DNA of 64,000 nt, taken from Pristionchus mayeri (taxonomy: Eukaryota > Nematoda > Chromadorea > Rhabditida > Neodiplogasteridae). The stretch spans positions 2,294,001 to 2,358,000 of the forward strand of contig BTRK01000004.1 of the NCBI GenBank assembly GCA_036245805.1, read 5' to 3'. Of the stretch, positions 1 through 15,000 are shown one piece after another. The position numbers and the translations under genes are program-made. A model generated the notes under the pieces. The model was not told where the DNA came from. It ran no database searches and saw nothing but the letters and a program-made list of their open reading frames with translations. Within the stretch, counting starts at the first letter, position 1, and each line of letters starts with the position of its first letter.

Positions 1-3000
1 CTCTGATTTGCCATAACATGAATTCTACCCGTGAACTTTCCTCCAAATAAATAAAGGATAGTGATAATACTATGTTCTAACATAATTTCATAGCAAAAGC
101 CTATTCATTATCTCATCGAATGCGAAATCGAGTCGTGACTATCAGACGCCGAGTATGCCCACGCATCACAACCTCTGAGTTGCCATAACATGAATTCTAA
201 CCGTGAAATTTCCTCCAAATAAATAAAGGATAGTGATAATACTATGTTCTAACATATTTTCATAGCAAAAGCCGATTCATTATCTCATCGAATGCGAAAT
301 CGAGTCGTTACTGGCAGACGCCGAGTATGCCCACGCATCACAATCTCTGATTTGCCATAACATGAATTCTAACAGTGAACTTTCCTCCAAAAAAATAAAG
401 GATAGTGATAATACTATGTTCTAACATATTTTCATAGCAAAAGCCTATTCATTATCTCATCGAATGCGAAATCGAGTCGTTACTGGCAGACGCCGAGTAT
501 GCCCACGCATCACAACCTCTGATTTGCCATAACATGAATTCTAACCGTGAACTTTCCTCCAAAAAAATAAAGGATAGTGATAATACTATGTTCTAACATA
601 TTTTCATAGCAAAAGCCGATTCATTATCTCATCGAATGCGAAATCGAGTCGTTACTGGCAGACGCCGAGTATGCCCACGCATCACAACCTCTGATTTGCC
701 ATAACATGAATTCTAACCGTGAACTTTCCTCCAAAAAAATAAAGGATAGTGATAATACTATGTTCTAACATATTTTCATAGCAAAAGCCGATTCATTATC
801 TCATCGAATGCGAAATCGAGTCGTTACTGGCAGACGCCGAGTATGCCCACGCATCACAACCTCTGATTTGCCATAACATGAATTCTAACCGTGAACTTTC
901 CTCCAAATAAATAAAGGATAGTGATAATACTATGTTCTAACATAATTTCATAGCAAAAGCCTATTCATTATCTCATCGAATGCGAAATCGAGTCGTGACT
1001 ATCAGACGCCGAGTATGCCCACGCATCACAACCTCTGAGTTGCCATAACATGAATTCTAACCGTGAACTTTCCTCCAAAAAAATAAAGGATAGTGATAAT
1101 ACTATGTTCTAACATAATTTCATAGCAAAAGCCTATTCATTATCTCATCGAATGCGAAATCGAGTCGTGACTATCAGACGCCGAGTATGCCCACGCATCA
1201 CAACCTCTGAGTTGCCATAACATGAATTCTAACCGTGAAATTTCCTCCAAATAAATAAAGGATAGTGATAATACTATGTTCTAACATATTTTCATAGCAA
1301 AAGCCGATTCATTATCTCATCGAATGCGAAATCGAGTCGTTACTGGCAGACGCCGAGTATGCCCACGCATCACAATCTCTGATTTGCCATAACATGAATT
1401 CTAACAGTGAACTTTCCTCCAAAAAAATAAAGGATAGTGATAATACTATGTTCTAACATATTTTTATAGCAAAAACCTATTCATTGTCTCATCGAATGCG
1501 AAATCGAGTCGTGACTATCAGACGCCGAGTATGCCCACGCACCACAACCTCTGATTTGCCATAACATGAATTCTAACCGTGAAATTTCCTCCAAATAAAT
1601 AAAGGATAGTGATAATACTATGTTCTAACATATTTTCATAGCAAAAGCCTATTCATTATTTCATCGAATGCGAAATCGAGTCGTGACTATCAGACGCCGA
1701 GTATGCCCACGCATCACAACCTCTGAGTTGTCATAACATGAATTCTAACCGTGAACTTTCCTCCAAAAAAATAAAGGATAGTGATAATACTATGTTCTAA
1801 CATATTTTCATAGCAAAAGCCTATTCATTATCTCATCGAATGCGAAATCGAGTCGTTACTGGCAGACGCCGAGTATGCCCACGCATCACAACCTCTGATT
1901 TGCCATAACATGAATTCTAACCGTGAACTTTCCTCCAAAAAAATAAAGGATAGTGATAATACTATGTTCTAACATATTTTCATAGCAAAAGCCGATTCAT
2001 TATCTCATCGAATGCGAAATCGAGTCGTTACTGGCAGACGCCGAGTATGCCCACGCATCACAACCTCTGATTTGCCATAACATGAATTCTAACCGTGAAC
2101 TTTCCTCCAAAAAAATAAAGGATAGTGATAATACTATGTTCTAACATATTTTCATAGCAAAAGCCGATTCATTATCTCATCGAATGCGAAATCGAGTCGT
2201 TACTGGCAGACGCCGAGTATGCCCACGCATCACAACCTCTGATTTGCCATAACATGAATTCTAACCGTGAACTTTCCTCCAAATAAATAAAGGATAGTGA
2301 TAATACTATGTTCTAACATAATTTCATAGCAAAAGCCTATTCATTATCTCATCGAATGCGAAATCGAGTCGTGACTATCAGACGCCGAGTATGCCCACGC
2401 ATCACAACCTCTGAGTTGCCATAACATGAATTCTAACCGTGAACTTTCCTCCAAAAAAATAAAGGATAGTGATAATACTATGTTCTAACATATTTTCATA
2501 GCAAAAGCCGATTCATTATCTCATCGAATGCGAAATCGAGTCGTTACTGGCAGACGCCGAGTATGCCCACGCATCACAACCTCTGATTTGCCATAACATG
2601 AATTCTAACCGTGAACTTTCCTCCAAATAAATAAAGGATAGTGATAATACTATGTTCTAACATAATTTCATAGCAAAAGCCTATTCATTATCTCATCGAA
2701 TGCGAAATCGAGTCGTGACTATCAGACGCCGAGTATGCCCACGCATCACAACCTCTGAGTTGCCATAACATGAATTCTAACCGTGAACTTTCCTCCAAAA
2801 AAATAAAGGATAGTGATAATACTATGTTCTAACATATTTTGATAGCAAAAGCCTATTCTTTACCTCATCGAATGCGAAATCGAGTCGTTACTGGCAGACG
2901 CCGAGTATGCCCACGCATCACAACCTCTGATTTGCCATAACATGAATTCTAACCGTGAACTTTCCTCCAAAAAAATAAAGGATAGTGATAATACTATGTT

Positions 3001-6000
3001 CTAACATATTTTCATAGCAAAAGCCGATTCATTATCTCATCGAATGCGAAATCGAGTCGTTACTGGCAGACGCCGAGTATGCCCACGCATCACAACCTCT
3101 GATTTGCCATAACATGAATTCTAACCGTGAACTTTCCTCCAAAAAAATAAAGGATAGTGATAATACTATGTTCTAACATATTTTCATAGCAAAAGCCGAT
3201 TCATTATCTCATCGAATGCGAAATCGAGTCGTTACTGGCAGACGCCGAGTATGCCCACGCATCACAACCTCTGATTTGCCATAACATGAATTCTAACCGT
3301 GAACTTTCCTCCAAATAAATAAAGGATAGTGATAATACTATGTTCTAACATAATTTCATAGCAAAAGCCTATTCATTATCTCATCGAATGCGAAATCGAG
3401 TCGTGACTATCAGACGCCGAGTATGCCCACGCATCACAACCTCTGAGTTGCCATAACATGAATTCTAACCGTGAACTTTCCTCCAAAAAAATAAAGGATA
3501 GTGATAATACTATGTTCTAACATATTTTGATAGCAAAAGCCTATTCTTTACCTCATCGAATGCGAAATCGAGTCGTTACTGGCAGACGCCGAGTATGCCC
3601 ACGCATCACAACCTCTGATTTGCCATAACATGAATTCTAACCGTGAACTTTCCTCCAAAAAAATAAAGGATAGTGATAATACTATGTTCTAACATATTTT
3701 CATAGCAAAAGCCGATTCATTATCTCATCGAATGCGAAATCGACTCGTTACTGGCAGACGCCGAGTATGCCCACGCATCACAACCTCTGATTTGCCATAA
3801 CATGAATTCTAACCGTGAACTTTCCTCCAAAAAAATAAAGGATAGTGATAATACTATGTTCTAACATATTTTCATAGCAAAAGCCGATTCATTATCTCAT
3901 CGAATGCGAAATCGAGTCGTTTCTGGCAGACGCCGAGTATGCCCACGCATCACAACCTCTGATTTGCCATAACATGAATTCTAACCGTGAACTTTCCTCC
4001 AAATAAATAAAGGATAGTGATAATACTATGTTCTAACATAATTTCATAGCAAAAGCCTATTCATTATCTCATAGAATGCGAAATCGAGTCGTGACTATCA
4101 GACGCCGAGTATGCCCACGCATCACAACCTCTGAGTTGTCATAACATGAATTCTAACCGTGAACTTTCCTCCAAATAAATAAAGGATAGTGATAATACTA
4201 TGGTCTAACATATTTTCATAGCAAAAGCCGATTCATTATCTCATCGAATGCGAAATCGAGTCGTGACTGGCAGACGCCGAGTATGCCCACGCATCACAAC
4301 CTCTGAGTTGTCATAACATGAATTCTAACCGTGAACTTTCCTCCAAATAAATAAAGGATAGTGATAATACTATGTTCTAACATATTTTCATAGCAAAAGC
4401 CAATTCATTATCTCATCGAATGCGAAATCGAGTCGTGACTATCAGACGCCGAGTATGCCCACGCATCACAACCTCTGAGTTGTCATAACATGAATTCTAA
4501 CCGTGAACTTTCCTCCAAATAAATAAAGGATAGTGATAATACTATGGTCTAACATATTTTCATATCAAAATCCGATTCATTATCTCATCGTATGCGAAAT
4601 CGAGTCGTGACTGGCAGACGCCGAGTATGTCCACGCATCACAACCTCTGATTTGCCATAACATGAATTCTAACCGTGAACTTTCCTCCAAATAAATAAAG
4701 GATAGTGATAATACTATGTTCTAACATATTTCCATAGCAAAAGCCGATTCATTATCTCATCGAATGCGAAATCGAGTCGTGACTATCAGACGCCGAGTAT
4801 GCCCACGCATCACAACCTCTGAGTTGTCATAACATGAATTCTAACCGTGAACTTTCCTCCAAAAAATAAAGGATAGTGATAATACTATGGTCTAACATAT
4901 TTTCATAGCAAAAGCCGATTCATTATCTCATCGAATGCGAAATCGAGTCGTGACTGGCAGACGCCGAGTATGCCCACGCATCACAACCTCTGAGTTGTCA
5001 TAACATGAATTCTAACCGTGAACTTTCCTCCAAATAAATAAAGGATAGTGATAATACTATGGTCTAACATATTTTCATAGCAAAAGCCGATTCATTATCT
5101 CATCGAATGCGAAATCGAGTCGTGACTGGCAGACGCCGAGTATGCCCACGCATCACAACCTCTGAGTTGTCATAACATGAATTCTAACCGTGAACTTTCC
5201 TCCAAATAAATAAAGGATAGTGATAATACTATGGTCTAACATATTTTCATATCAAAATCCGATTCATTATCTCATCGTATGCGAAATCGAGTCGTGACTG
5301 GCAGACGCCGAGTATGTCCACGCATCACAACCTCTGATTTGCCATAACATGAATTCTAACCGTGAACTTTCCTCCAAATAAATAAAGGATAGTGATAATA
5401 CTATGTTCTAACATATTTTCATAGCAAAAGCCGATTCATTATCTCATCGAATGCGAAATCGAGTCGTGACTATCAGACGCCGAGTATGCCCACGCATCAC
5501 AACCTCTGAGTTGTCATAACATGAATTCTAACCGTGAACTTTCCTCCAAATAAATAAAGGATAGTGATAATACTATGGTCTAACATATTTTCATAGCAAA
5601 AGCCGATTCATTATCTCATCGAATGCGAAATCGAGTCGTGACTATCAGACGCCGAGTATGCCCACGCATCACAACCTCTGAGTTGTCATAACATGAATTC
5701 TAACCGTGAACTTTCCTCCAAATAAATAAAGGATAGTGATAATACTATGGTCTAACATATTTTCATAGCAAAAGCCGATTCATTATCTCATCGAATGCGA
5801 AATCGAGTCGTGACTGGCAGACGCCGAGTATGCCCACGCATCACAACCTCTGAGTTTTCATAACATGAATTCTAACCGTGAACTTTCCTCCAAATAAATA
5901 AAGGATAGTGATAATACTATGTTCTAACATATTTTCATAGCAAAAGCCGATTCATTATCTCATCGAATGCGAAATCGAGTCGTGACTGGCAGACGCTGAG

Positions 6001-9000
6001 TATGCCCACGCATCACAACCTCTGATTTGCCATAACATGAATTCTAACCGTGAACTTTCCTCCAAAAAAATAAAGGATAGTGATAATACTATGTTCTAAC
6101 ATATTTTCATAGCAAAAACCTATTCATTGTCTCATCGAATGCGAAATCGAGTCGTGACTGGCAGACGCCGAGTATGCCCACGCATCACAACCTCTGATTT
6201 GCCATAACATGAATTCTAACCGTGAACTTTCCTCCAAATAAATAAAGGATAGTGATAATACTATGTTCTAACATATTTTCATAGCAAAAGCCGATTCATT
6301 ATCTCATCGAATGCGAAATCGAGTCGTGACTGGCAGACGCTGAGTATGCCCACGCATCACAACCTCTGAGTTGCCATAACATGAATTCTAACCTTGAAAT
6401 TTCCTCCAAATAAATAAAGGATAGTGATAATACTATGTTCTAACATATTTTCATAGCAAAAGCCTATTCATTATCTCATCGAATGCGAAATCGAGTCGTG
6501 ACTATCAGACGCCGAGTATGCCCACGCATCACAACCTCTGAGTTGCCATAACATGAATTCTAACCTTGAAATTTCCTCCAAATAAATAAAGGATAGTGAT
6601 AATACTATGTTCTAACATATTTTCATAGCAAAAGCCTATTCATTATCTCATCGAATGCGAAATCGAGTCGTGACTATCAGACGCTGAGTATGCCCACGCA
6701 TCACAACCTCTGAGTTGCCATAACATGAATTCTAACCTTGAAATTTCCTCCAAATAAATAAAGGATAGTGATAATACTATGTTCTAACATATTTTCATAG
6801 CAAAAGCCTATTCATTATCTCATCGAATGCGAAATCGAGTCGTGACTATCAGACGCCGAGTATGCCCACGCATCACAACCTCTGAGTTGTCATAACATGA
6901 ATTCTAACCGTGAACTTTCCTCCAAATAAATAAAGGATAGTGATAATACTATGGTCTAACATATTTTCATAGCAAAAGCCGATTCATTATCTCATCGAAT
7001 GCGAAATCGAGTCGTGACTATCAGACGCCGAGTATGCCCACGCATCACAACCTCTGAGTTGTCATAACATGAATTCTAACCGTGAACTTTCCTCCAAATA
7101 AATAAAGGATAGTGATAATACTATGGTCTAACATATTTTCATAGCAAAAGCCGATTCATTATCTCATCGAATGCGAAATCGAGTCGTGACTGGCAGACGC
7201 CGAGTATGCCCACGCATCACAACCTCTGAGTTGTCATAACATGAATTCTAACCGTGAACTTTCCTCCAAATAAATAAAGGATAGTGATAATACTATGTTC
7301 TAACATATTTTCATAGCAAAAGCCAATTCATTATCTCATCGAATGCGAAATCGAGTCGTGACTATCAGACGCCGAGTATGCCCACGCATCACAACCTCTG
7401 AGTTGTCATAACATGAATTCTAACCGTGAACTTTCCTCCAAATAAATAAAGGATAGTGATAATACTATGGTCTAACATATTTTCATATCAAAATCCGATT
7501 CATTATCTCATCGTATGCGAAATCGAGTCGTGACTGGCAGACGCCGAGTATGTCCACGCATCACAACCTCTGAGTTGTCATAACATGAATTCTAACCGTG
7601 AACTTTCCTCCAAATAAATAAAGGATAGTGATAATACTATGGTCTAACATATTTTCATAGCAAAAGCCGATTCATTATCTCATCGAATGCGAAATCGAGT
7701 CGTGACTATCAGACGCCGAGTATGTCCACGCATCACAACCTCTGATTTGCCATAACATGAATTCTAACCGTGAACTTTCCTCCAAATAAATAAAGGATAG
7801 TGATAATACTATGTTCTAACATATTTTCATAGCAAAAGCCGATTCATTATCTCATCGAATGCGAAATCGAGTCGTGACTATCAGACGCCGAGTATGCCCA
7901 CGCATCACAACCTCTGAGTTGTCATAACATGAATTCTAACCGTGAACTTTCCTCCAAATAAATAAAGGATAGTGATAATACTATGGTCTAACATATTTTC
8001 ATAGCAAAAGCCGATTCATTATCTCATCGAATGCGAAATCGAGTCGTGACTGGCAGACGCCGAGTATGCCCACGCATCACAACCTCTGAGTTGTCATAAC
8101 ATGAATTCTAACCGTGAACTTTCCTCCAAATAAATAAAGGATAGTGATAATACTATGTTCTAACATATTTTCATAGCAAAAGCCGATTCATTATCTCATC
8201 GAATGCGAAATCGAGTCGTGACTATCAGACGCCGAGTATGCCCACGCATCACAACCTCTGAGTTGTCATAACATGAATTCTAACCGTGAACTTTCCTCCA
8301 AATAAATAAAGGATAGTGATAATACTATGGTCTAACATATTTTCATAGCAAAAGCCGATTCATTATCTCATCGAATGCGAAATCGAGTCGTGACTGGCAG
8401 ACGCCGAGTATGCCCACGCATCACAACCTCTGAGTTGTCATAACATGAATTCTAACCGTGAACTTTCCTCCAAATAAATAAAGGATAGTGATAATACTAT
8501 GTTCTAACATATTTTCATAGCAAAAGCCAATTCATTATCTCATCGAATGCGAAATCGAGTCGTGACTATCAGACGCCGAGTATGCCCACGCATCACAACC
8601 TCTGAGTTGTCATAACATGAATTCTAACCGTGAACTTTCCTCCAAATAAATAAAGGATAGTGATAATACTATGGTCTAACATATTTTCATATCAAAATCC
8701 GATTCATTATCTCATCGTATGCGAAATCGAGTCGTGACTGGCAGACGCCGAGTATGTCCACGCATCACAACCTCTGATTTGCCATAACATGAATTCTAAC
8801 CGTGAACTTTCCTCCAAATAAATAAAGGATAGTGATAATACTATGTTCTAACATATTTTCATAGCAAAAGCCGATTCATTATCTCATCGAATGCGAAATC
8901 GAGTCGTGACTATCAGACGCCGAGTATGCCCACGCATCACAACCTCTGAGTTGCCATAACATGAATTCTAACCTTGAAATTTCCTCCAAATAAATAAAGG

Positions 9001-12000
9001 ATAGTGATAATACTATGTTCTAACATATTTTCATAGCAAAAGCCTATTCATTATCTCATCGAATGCGAAATCGAGTCGTGACTATCAGACGCCGAGTATG
9101 CCCACGCATCACAACCTCTGAGTTGTCATAACATGAATTCTAACCGTGAACTTTCCTCCAAATAAATAAAGGATAGTGATAATACTATGGTCTAACATAT
9201 TTTCATAGCAAAAGCCGATTCATTATCTCATCGAATGCGAAATCGAGTCGTGACTGGCAGACGCCGAGTATGCCCACGCATCACAACCTCTGAGTTGTCA
9301 TAACATGAATTCTAACCGTGAACTTTCCTCCAAATAAATAAAGGATAGTGATAATACTATGTTCTAACATATTTTCATAGCAAAAGCCAATTCATTATCT
9401 CATCGAATGCGAAATCGAGTCGTGACTATCAGACGCCGAGTATGCCCACGCATCACAACCTCTGAGTTGTCATAACATGAATTCTAACCGTGAACTTTCC
9501 TCCAAATAAATAAAGGATAGTGATAATACTATGGTCTAACATATTTTCATATCAAAATCCGATTCATTATCTCATCGTATGCGAAATCGAGTCGTGACTG
9601 GCAGACGCCGAGTATGTCCACGCATCACAACCTCTGATTTGCCATAACATGAATTCTAACCGTGAACTTTCCTCCAAATAAATAAAGGATAGTGATAATA
9701 CTATGTTCTAACATATTTTCATAGCAAAAGCCGATTCATTATCTCATCGAATGCGAAATCGAGTCGTGACTGGCAGACGCTGAGTATGCCCACGCATCAC
9801 AACCTCTGAGTTGCCATAACATGAATTCTAACCGTCAAATTTCCTCCAAATAAATAAAGGATAGTGATAATACTATGTTCTAACATATTTTCAAAGCAAA
9901 AGCCGATTCATTATCTCATCGAATGCGAAATATAGTCGTGACTGGCAGACGTTGAGTATGCTCACGCATCACAACCTCTGAGTTGCCATAACATGAATTC
10001 TAACCGTGAACTTTCCTCCAAATAAATAAAGGATAGTGATAATACTATGTTCTAACATATTTTAAAGCAAAAGCCGATTCATTATCTCATCGAATGCGAA
10101 ATCGAGTCGTGACTGGCAGACGCCGAGTATGCCCACGCATCACAACCTCTGAGTTGCCATAACATGAATTTTAACCGTGAAATTTCCTCCAAATAAATAA
10201 AGGATAGTGATAATACTATGTTCTAACATATTTTCATAGCAAAAGCCTATTCATTATCTCATCGAATGCGAAATCGAGTCGTGACTATCAGACGCCGAGT
10301 ATGCCCACGCATCACAACCTCTGAGTTGTCATAACATGAATTCTAACCGTGAACTTTCCTCCAAAAAAATAAAGGATAGTGATCATACTATGTTCTAACA
10401 TATTTTCATAGCAAAAGCCGATTCATTTTCTCCTCGAATGCGAAATCGAGTCGTGACTGGCAGACGCCGAGTATGCTCACGCATCACAACCTCTGAGTTG
10501 CCATAACATGAATTCTAACCGTGAACTTTCCTCCAAATAAATAAAGGATAGTGATAATACTATGTTCAAACATATTTTTATAGCAAAAACCTATTCATTG
10601 TCTCATCGAATGCGAAATCGAGTCGTGTCTGGCAGACGCCGAGTATGCAAACGCATCACAACGTCTGAGTTGCCATAACATGAATTCTAACCGTGAACTT
10701 TCCTCCAAATAAATAAAGGATAGTGATAATACTATGTTCTAACATATTTTCATAGCAAAAGCCGATTCATTATCTCATCGAATGCGAAATCGAGTCGTGA
10801 CTGGCAGACGCTGAGTATGCCCACGCATCACAACCTCTGAGTTGCCATAACATGAATGCTAACCGTGAACTTTCCTCCAAATAAATAAAGGACAGTGATA
10901 ATACTATGTTCTAACATATTTTCATAGCAAAAGCCGATTCATTATCTCATCGAATGCGAAATCGAGTCGTGACTATCAGACGCCGAGTATGCCCACGCAT
11001 CACAACCTCTGAGTTGCCATAACATGAATTCTAACCGTGAACTTTCCTCCAAAAAAATAAAGGATAGTGATAATACTATGTTCTAACATATTTTCATAGC
11101 AAAAGCCGATTCATTATCTCATCGAATGCGAAATCGAGTCGTGACTGGCAGACGCTGAGAATGCCCACGCATCACAACCTCTGAGTTGCCATAACATGAA
11201 TTCTAACCGTGAACTTTCCTCCAAATAAATAAAGGATAGTGATAATACTATGTTCTAACATATTTTCATAGCAAAAGCCGATTCATTATCTCATCGAATG
11301 CGAAATCGAGTCGTGACTGGCAGACGCTGAGTATGCCCACGCATCACAACCTCTGAGTTGCCATAACATGAATGCTAACCGTGAACTTTCCTCCAAATAA
11401 ATAAAGGACAGTGATAATACTATGTTCTAACATATTTTCATAGCAAAAGCCGATTCATTATCTCATCGAATGCGAAATCGAGTCGTGACTATCAGACGCC
11501 GAGTATGCCCACGCATCACAACCTCTGAGTTGCCATAACATGAATTCTAACCGTGAACTTTCCTCCAAAAAAATAAAGGATAGTGATAATACTATGTTCA
11601 AACATATTTTTATAGCAAAAACCTATTCATTGTCTCATCGAATGCGAAATCGAGTCGTGTCTGGCAGACGCCGAGTATGCAAACGCATCACAACGTCTGA
11701 GTTGCCATAACATGAATTCTAACCGTGAACTTTCCTCCAAATAAATAAAGGATAGTGATAATACTATGTTCTAACATATTTTCATAGCAAAAGCCGATTC
11801 ATTATCTCATCGAATGCGAAATCGAGTCGTGACTGGCAGACGCTGAGAATGCCCACGCATCACAACCTCTGAGTTGCCATAACATGAATTCTAACCGTGA
11901 ACTTTCCTCCAAATAAATAAGGGATAGTGATAATACTATGTTCTAACATATTTTCATAGCAAAAGCCGATTCATTATCTCATCGAATGCGAAATCGAGTC

Positions 12001-15000
12001 GTGACTGGCAGACGCTGAGTATGCCCACGCATCACAACCTCTGAGTTGCCATAACATGAATTCTAACCGTGAACTTTCCTCCAAATAAATAAGGGATAGT
12101 GATAATACTATGTTCTAACATATTTTCATAGCAAAATCCGATTCATTATCTCATCGAATGCGAAATCGAGTCGTGACTGGCAGACGCTGAGTATGCCCAC
12201 GCATCACAACCTCTGAGTTGCCATAACATGAATTCTAACCGTGAACTTTCCTCCAAATAAATAAGGGATAGTGATAATACTATGTTCTAACATATTTTCA
12301 TAGCAAAATCCGATTCATTATCTCATCGAATGCGAAATCGAGTCGTGACTGGCAGACGCTGAGTATGCCCACGCATCACAACCTCTGAGTTGCCATAACA
12401 TGAATTCTAACCGTGAACTTTCCTCCAAATAAATAAGGGATAGTGATAATACTATGTTCTAACATATTTTCATAGCAAAATCCGATTCATTACCTCATCG
12501 AATGCGAAATCGAGTCGTGACTGGCAGACGTTGAGTATGCCCACGCATCACAACCTCTGAGTTGCCATAACATGAATTCTAACCGTGAACTTTCCTCCAA
12601 ATAAATAAAGGATAGTGATAATACTATGTTCTAACATATTTTCATAGCAAAAGCCTATTCATTGTCTCATCGAATGCGAAATCGAGTCGTGTCTGGCAGA
12701 CGCCGAGTATGCAAACGCATCACAACGTCTGAGTTGCCATAACATGAATTCTAACCGTGAACTTTCCTCCAAATACATAAAGGATAGTAATAATACTATG
12801 TTCTAACATATTTTCATAGCAAAAGCCGATTCATTATCTCATCGAATGCGAAATCGAGTCGTGACTGGCAGACGTTGAGTATGCCCACGCATCACAACCT
12901 CTGAGTTGCCATAACATGAATTCTAACCGTGAACTTTCCTCCAAATAAATAAAGGATAGTGATAATACTATGTTCTAACATATTTTCATAGCAAAATCCG
13001 ATTCATTATCTCATCGAATGCGAAATCGAGTCGTGACTGGCAGACGCTGAGTATGCCCACGCATCACAACCTCTGAGTTGCCATAACATGAATTCTAACC
13101 GTGAACTTTCCTCCAAATAAATAAGGGATAGTGATAATACTATGTTCTAACATATTTTCATAGCAAAATCCGATTCATTATCTCATCGAATGCGAAATCG
13201 AGTCGTGACTGGCAGACGCTGAGTATGCCCACGCATCACAACCTCTGAGTTGCCATAACATGAATTCTAACCGTGAACTTTCCTCCAAATAAATAAGGGA
13301 TAGTGATAATACTATGTTCTAACATATTTTCATAGCAAAATCCGATTCATTATCTCATCGAATGCGAAATCGAGTCGTGACTGGCAGACGTTGAGTATGC
13401 CCACGCATCACAACCTCTGAGTTGCCATAACATGAATTCTAACCGTGAACTTTCCTCCAAATAAATAAAGGATAGTGATAATACTATGTTCTAACATATT
13501 TTCATAGCAAAAGCCTATTCATTGTCTCATCGAATGCGAAATCGAGTCGTGTCTGGCAGACGCCGAGTATGCAAACGCATCACAACGTCTGAGTTGCCAT
13601 AACATGAATTCTAACCGTGAACTTTCCTCCAAATACATAAAGGATAGTAATAATACTATGTTCTAACATATTTTCATAGCAAAAGCCGATTCATTATCTC
13701 ATCGAATGCGAAATCGAGTCGTGACTGGCAGACGTTGAGTATGCCCACGCATCACAACCTCTGAGTTGCCATAACATGAACTCTAACCGTGAACTTTCCT
13801 CCAAATAAATAAAGGATAGTGATAATACTATGTTCTAACATATTTTCATAGCAAAAGCCTATTCATTGTCTCATCGAATGCGAAATCGAGTCGTGACTAG
13901 CAGACGTTGAGTATGCCCACGCATCACAACCTCTGAGTTGCCATAACATGAATTCTAACCGTGAACTTTCCTCCAAATAAATAAAGGATAGTGATAATAC
14001 TATGTTCTAACATATTTTCATAGCAAAAGCCGATTCATTATCTCATCGAATGCGAAATCGAGTCGTGACTGGCAGACGCTGAGTATGCCCACGCATCACA
14101 ACCTCTGAGTTGCCATAACATGAATTCTAACCGTGAACTTTCCTCCAAATAAATAAGGGATAGTGATAATACTATGTTCTAACATATTTTCATAGCAAAA
14201 GCCGATTCATTATCTCATCGAATGCGAAATCGAGTCGTGACTGGCAGACGCTGAGTATGCCCACGCATCACAACCTCTGAGTTGCCATAACATGAATTCT
14301 AACCGTGAACTTTCCTCCAAATAAATATGGGATAGTGATAATACTATGTTCTAACATATTTTCATAGCAAAAGCCTATTCATTATCTCATCGAATGCGAA
14401 ATCGAGTCGTGACTATCAGACGCCGAGTATGCCCACGCATCACAACCTCTGAGTTGTCATAACATGAATTCTAACCGTGAACTTTCCTCCAAAAAAATAA
14501 AGGATAGTGATCATACTATGTTCTAACATATTTTCATAGCAAAAGCCGATTCATTTTCTCCTCGAATGCGAAATCGAGTCGTGACTGGCAGACGCCGAGT
14601 ATGCTCACGCATCACAACCTCTGAGTTGCCATAACATGAATTCTAACCGTGAACTTTCCTCCAAATAAATAAAGGATAGTGATAATACTATGTTCTAACA
14701 TATTTTCATAGCAAAAGCCGATTCATTATCTCATCGAATGCGAAATCGAGTCGTGACTGGCAGACGCTGAGTATGCCCACGCATCACAACCTCTGAGTTG
14801 CCATAACATGAATTCTAACCGTGAACTTTCCTCCAAATAAATATGGGATAGTGATAATACTATGTTCTAACATATTTTCATAGCAAAAGCCTATTCATTA
14901 TCTCATCGAATGCGAAATCGAGTCGTGACTATCAGACGCCGAGTATGCCCACGCATCACAACCTCTGAGTTGTCATAACATGAATTCTAACCGTGAACTT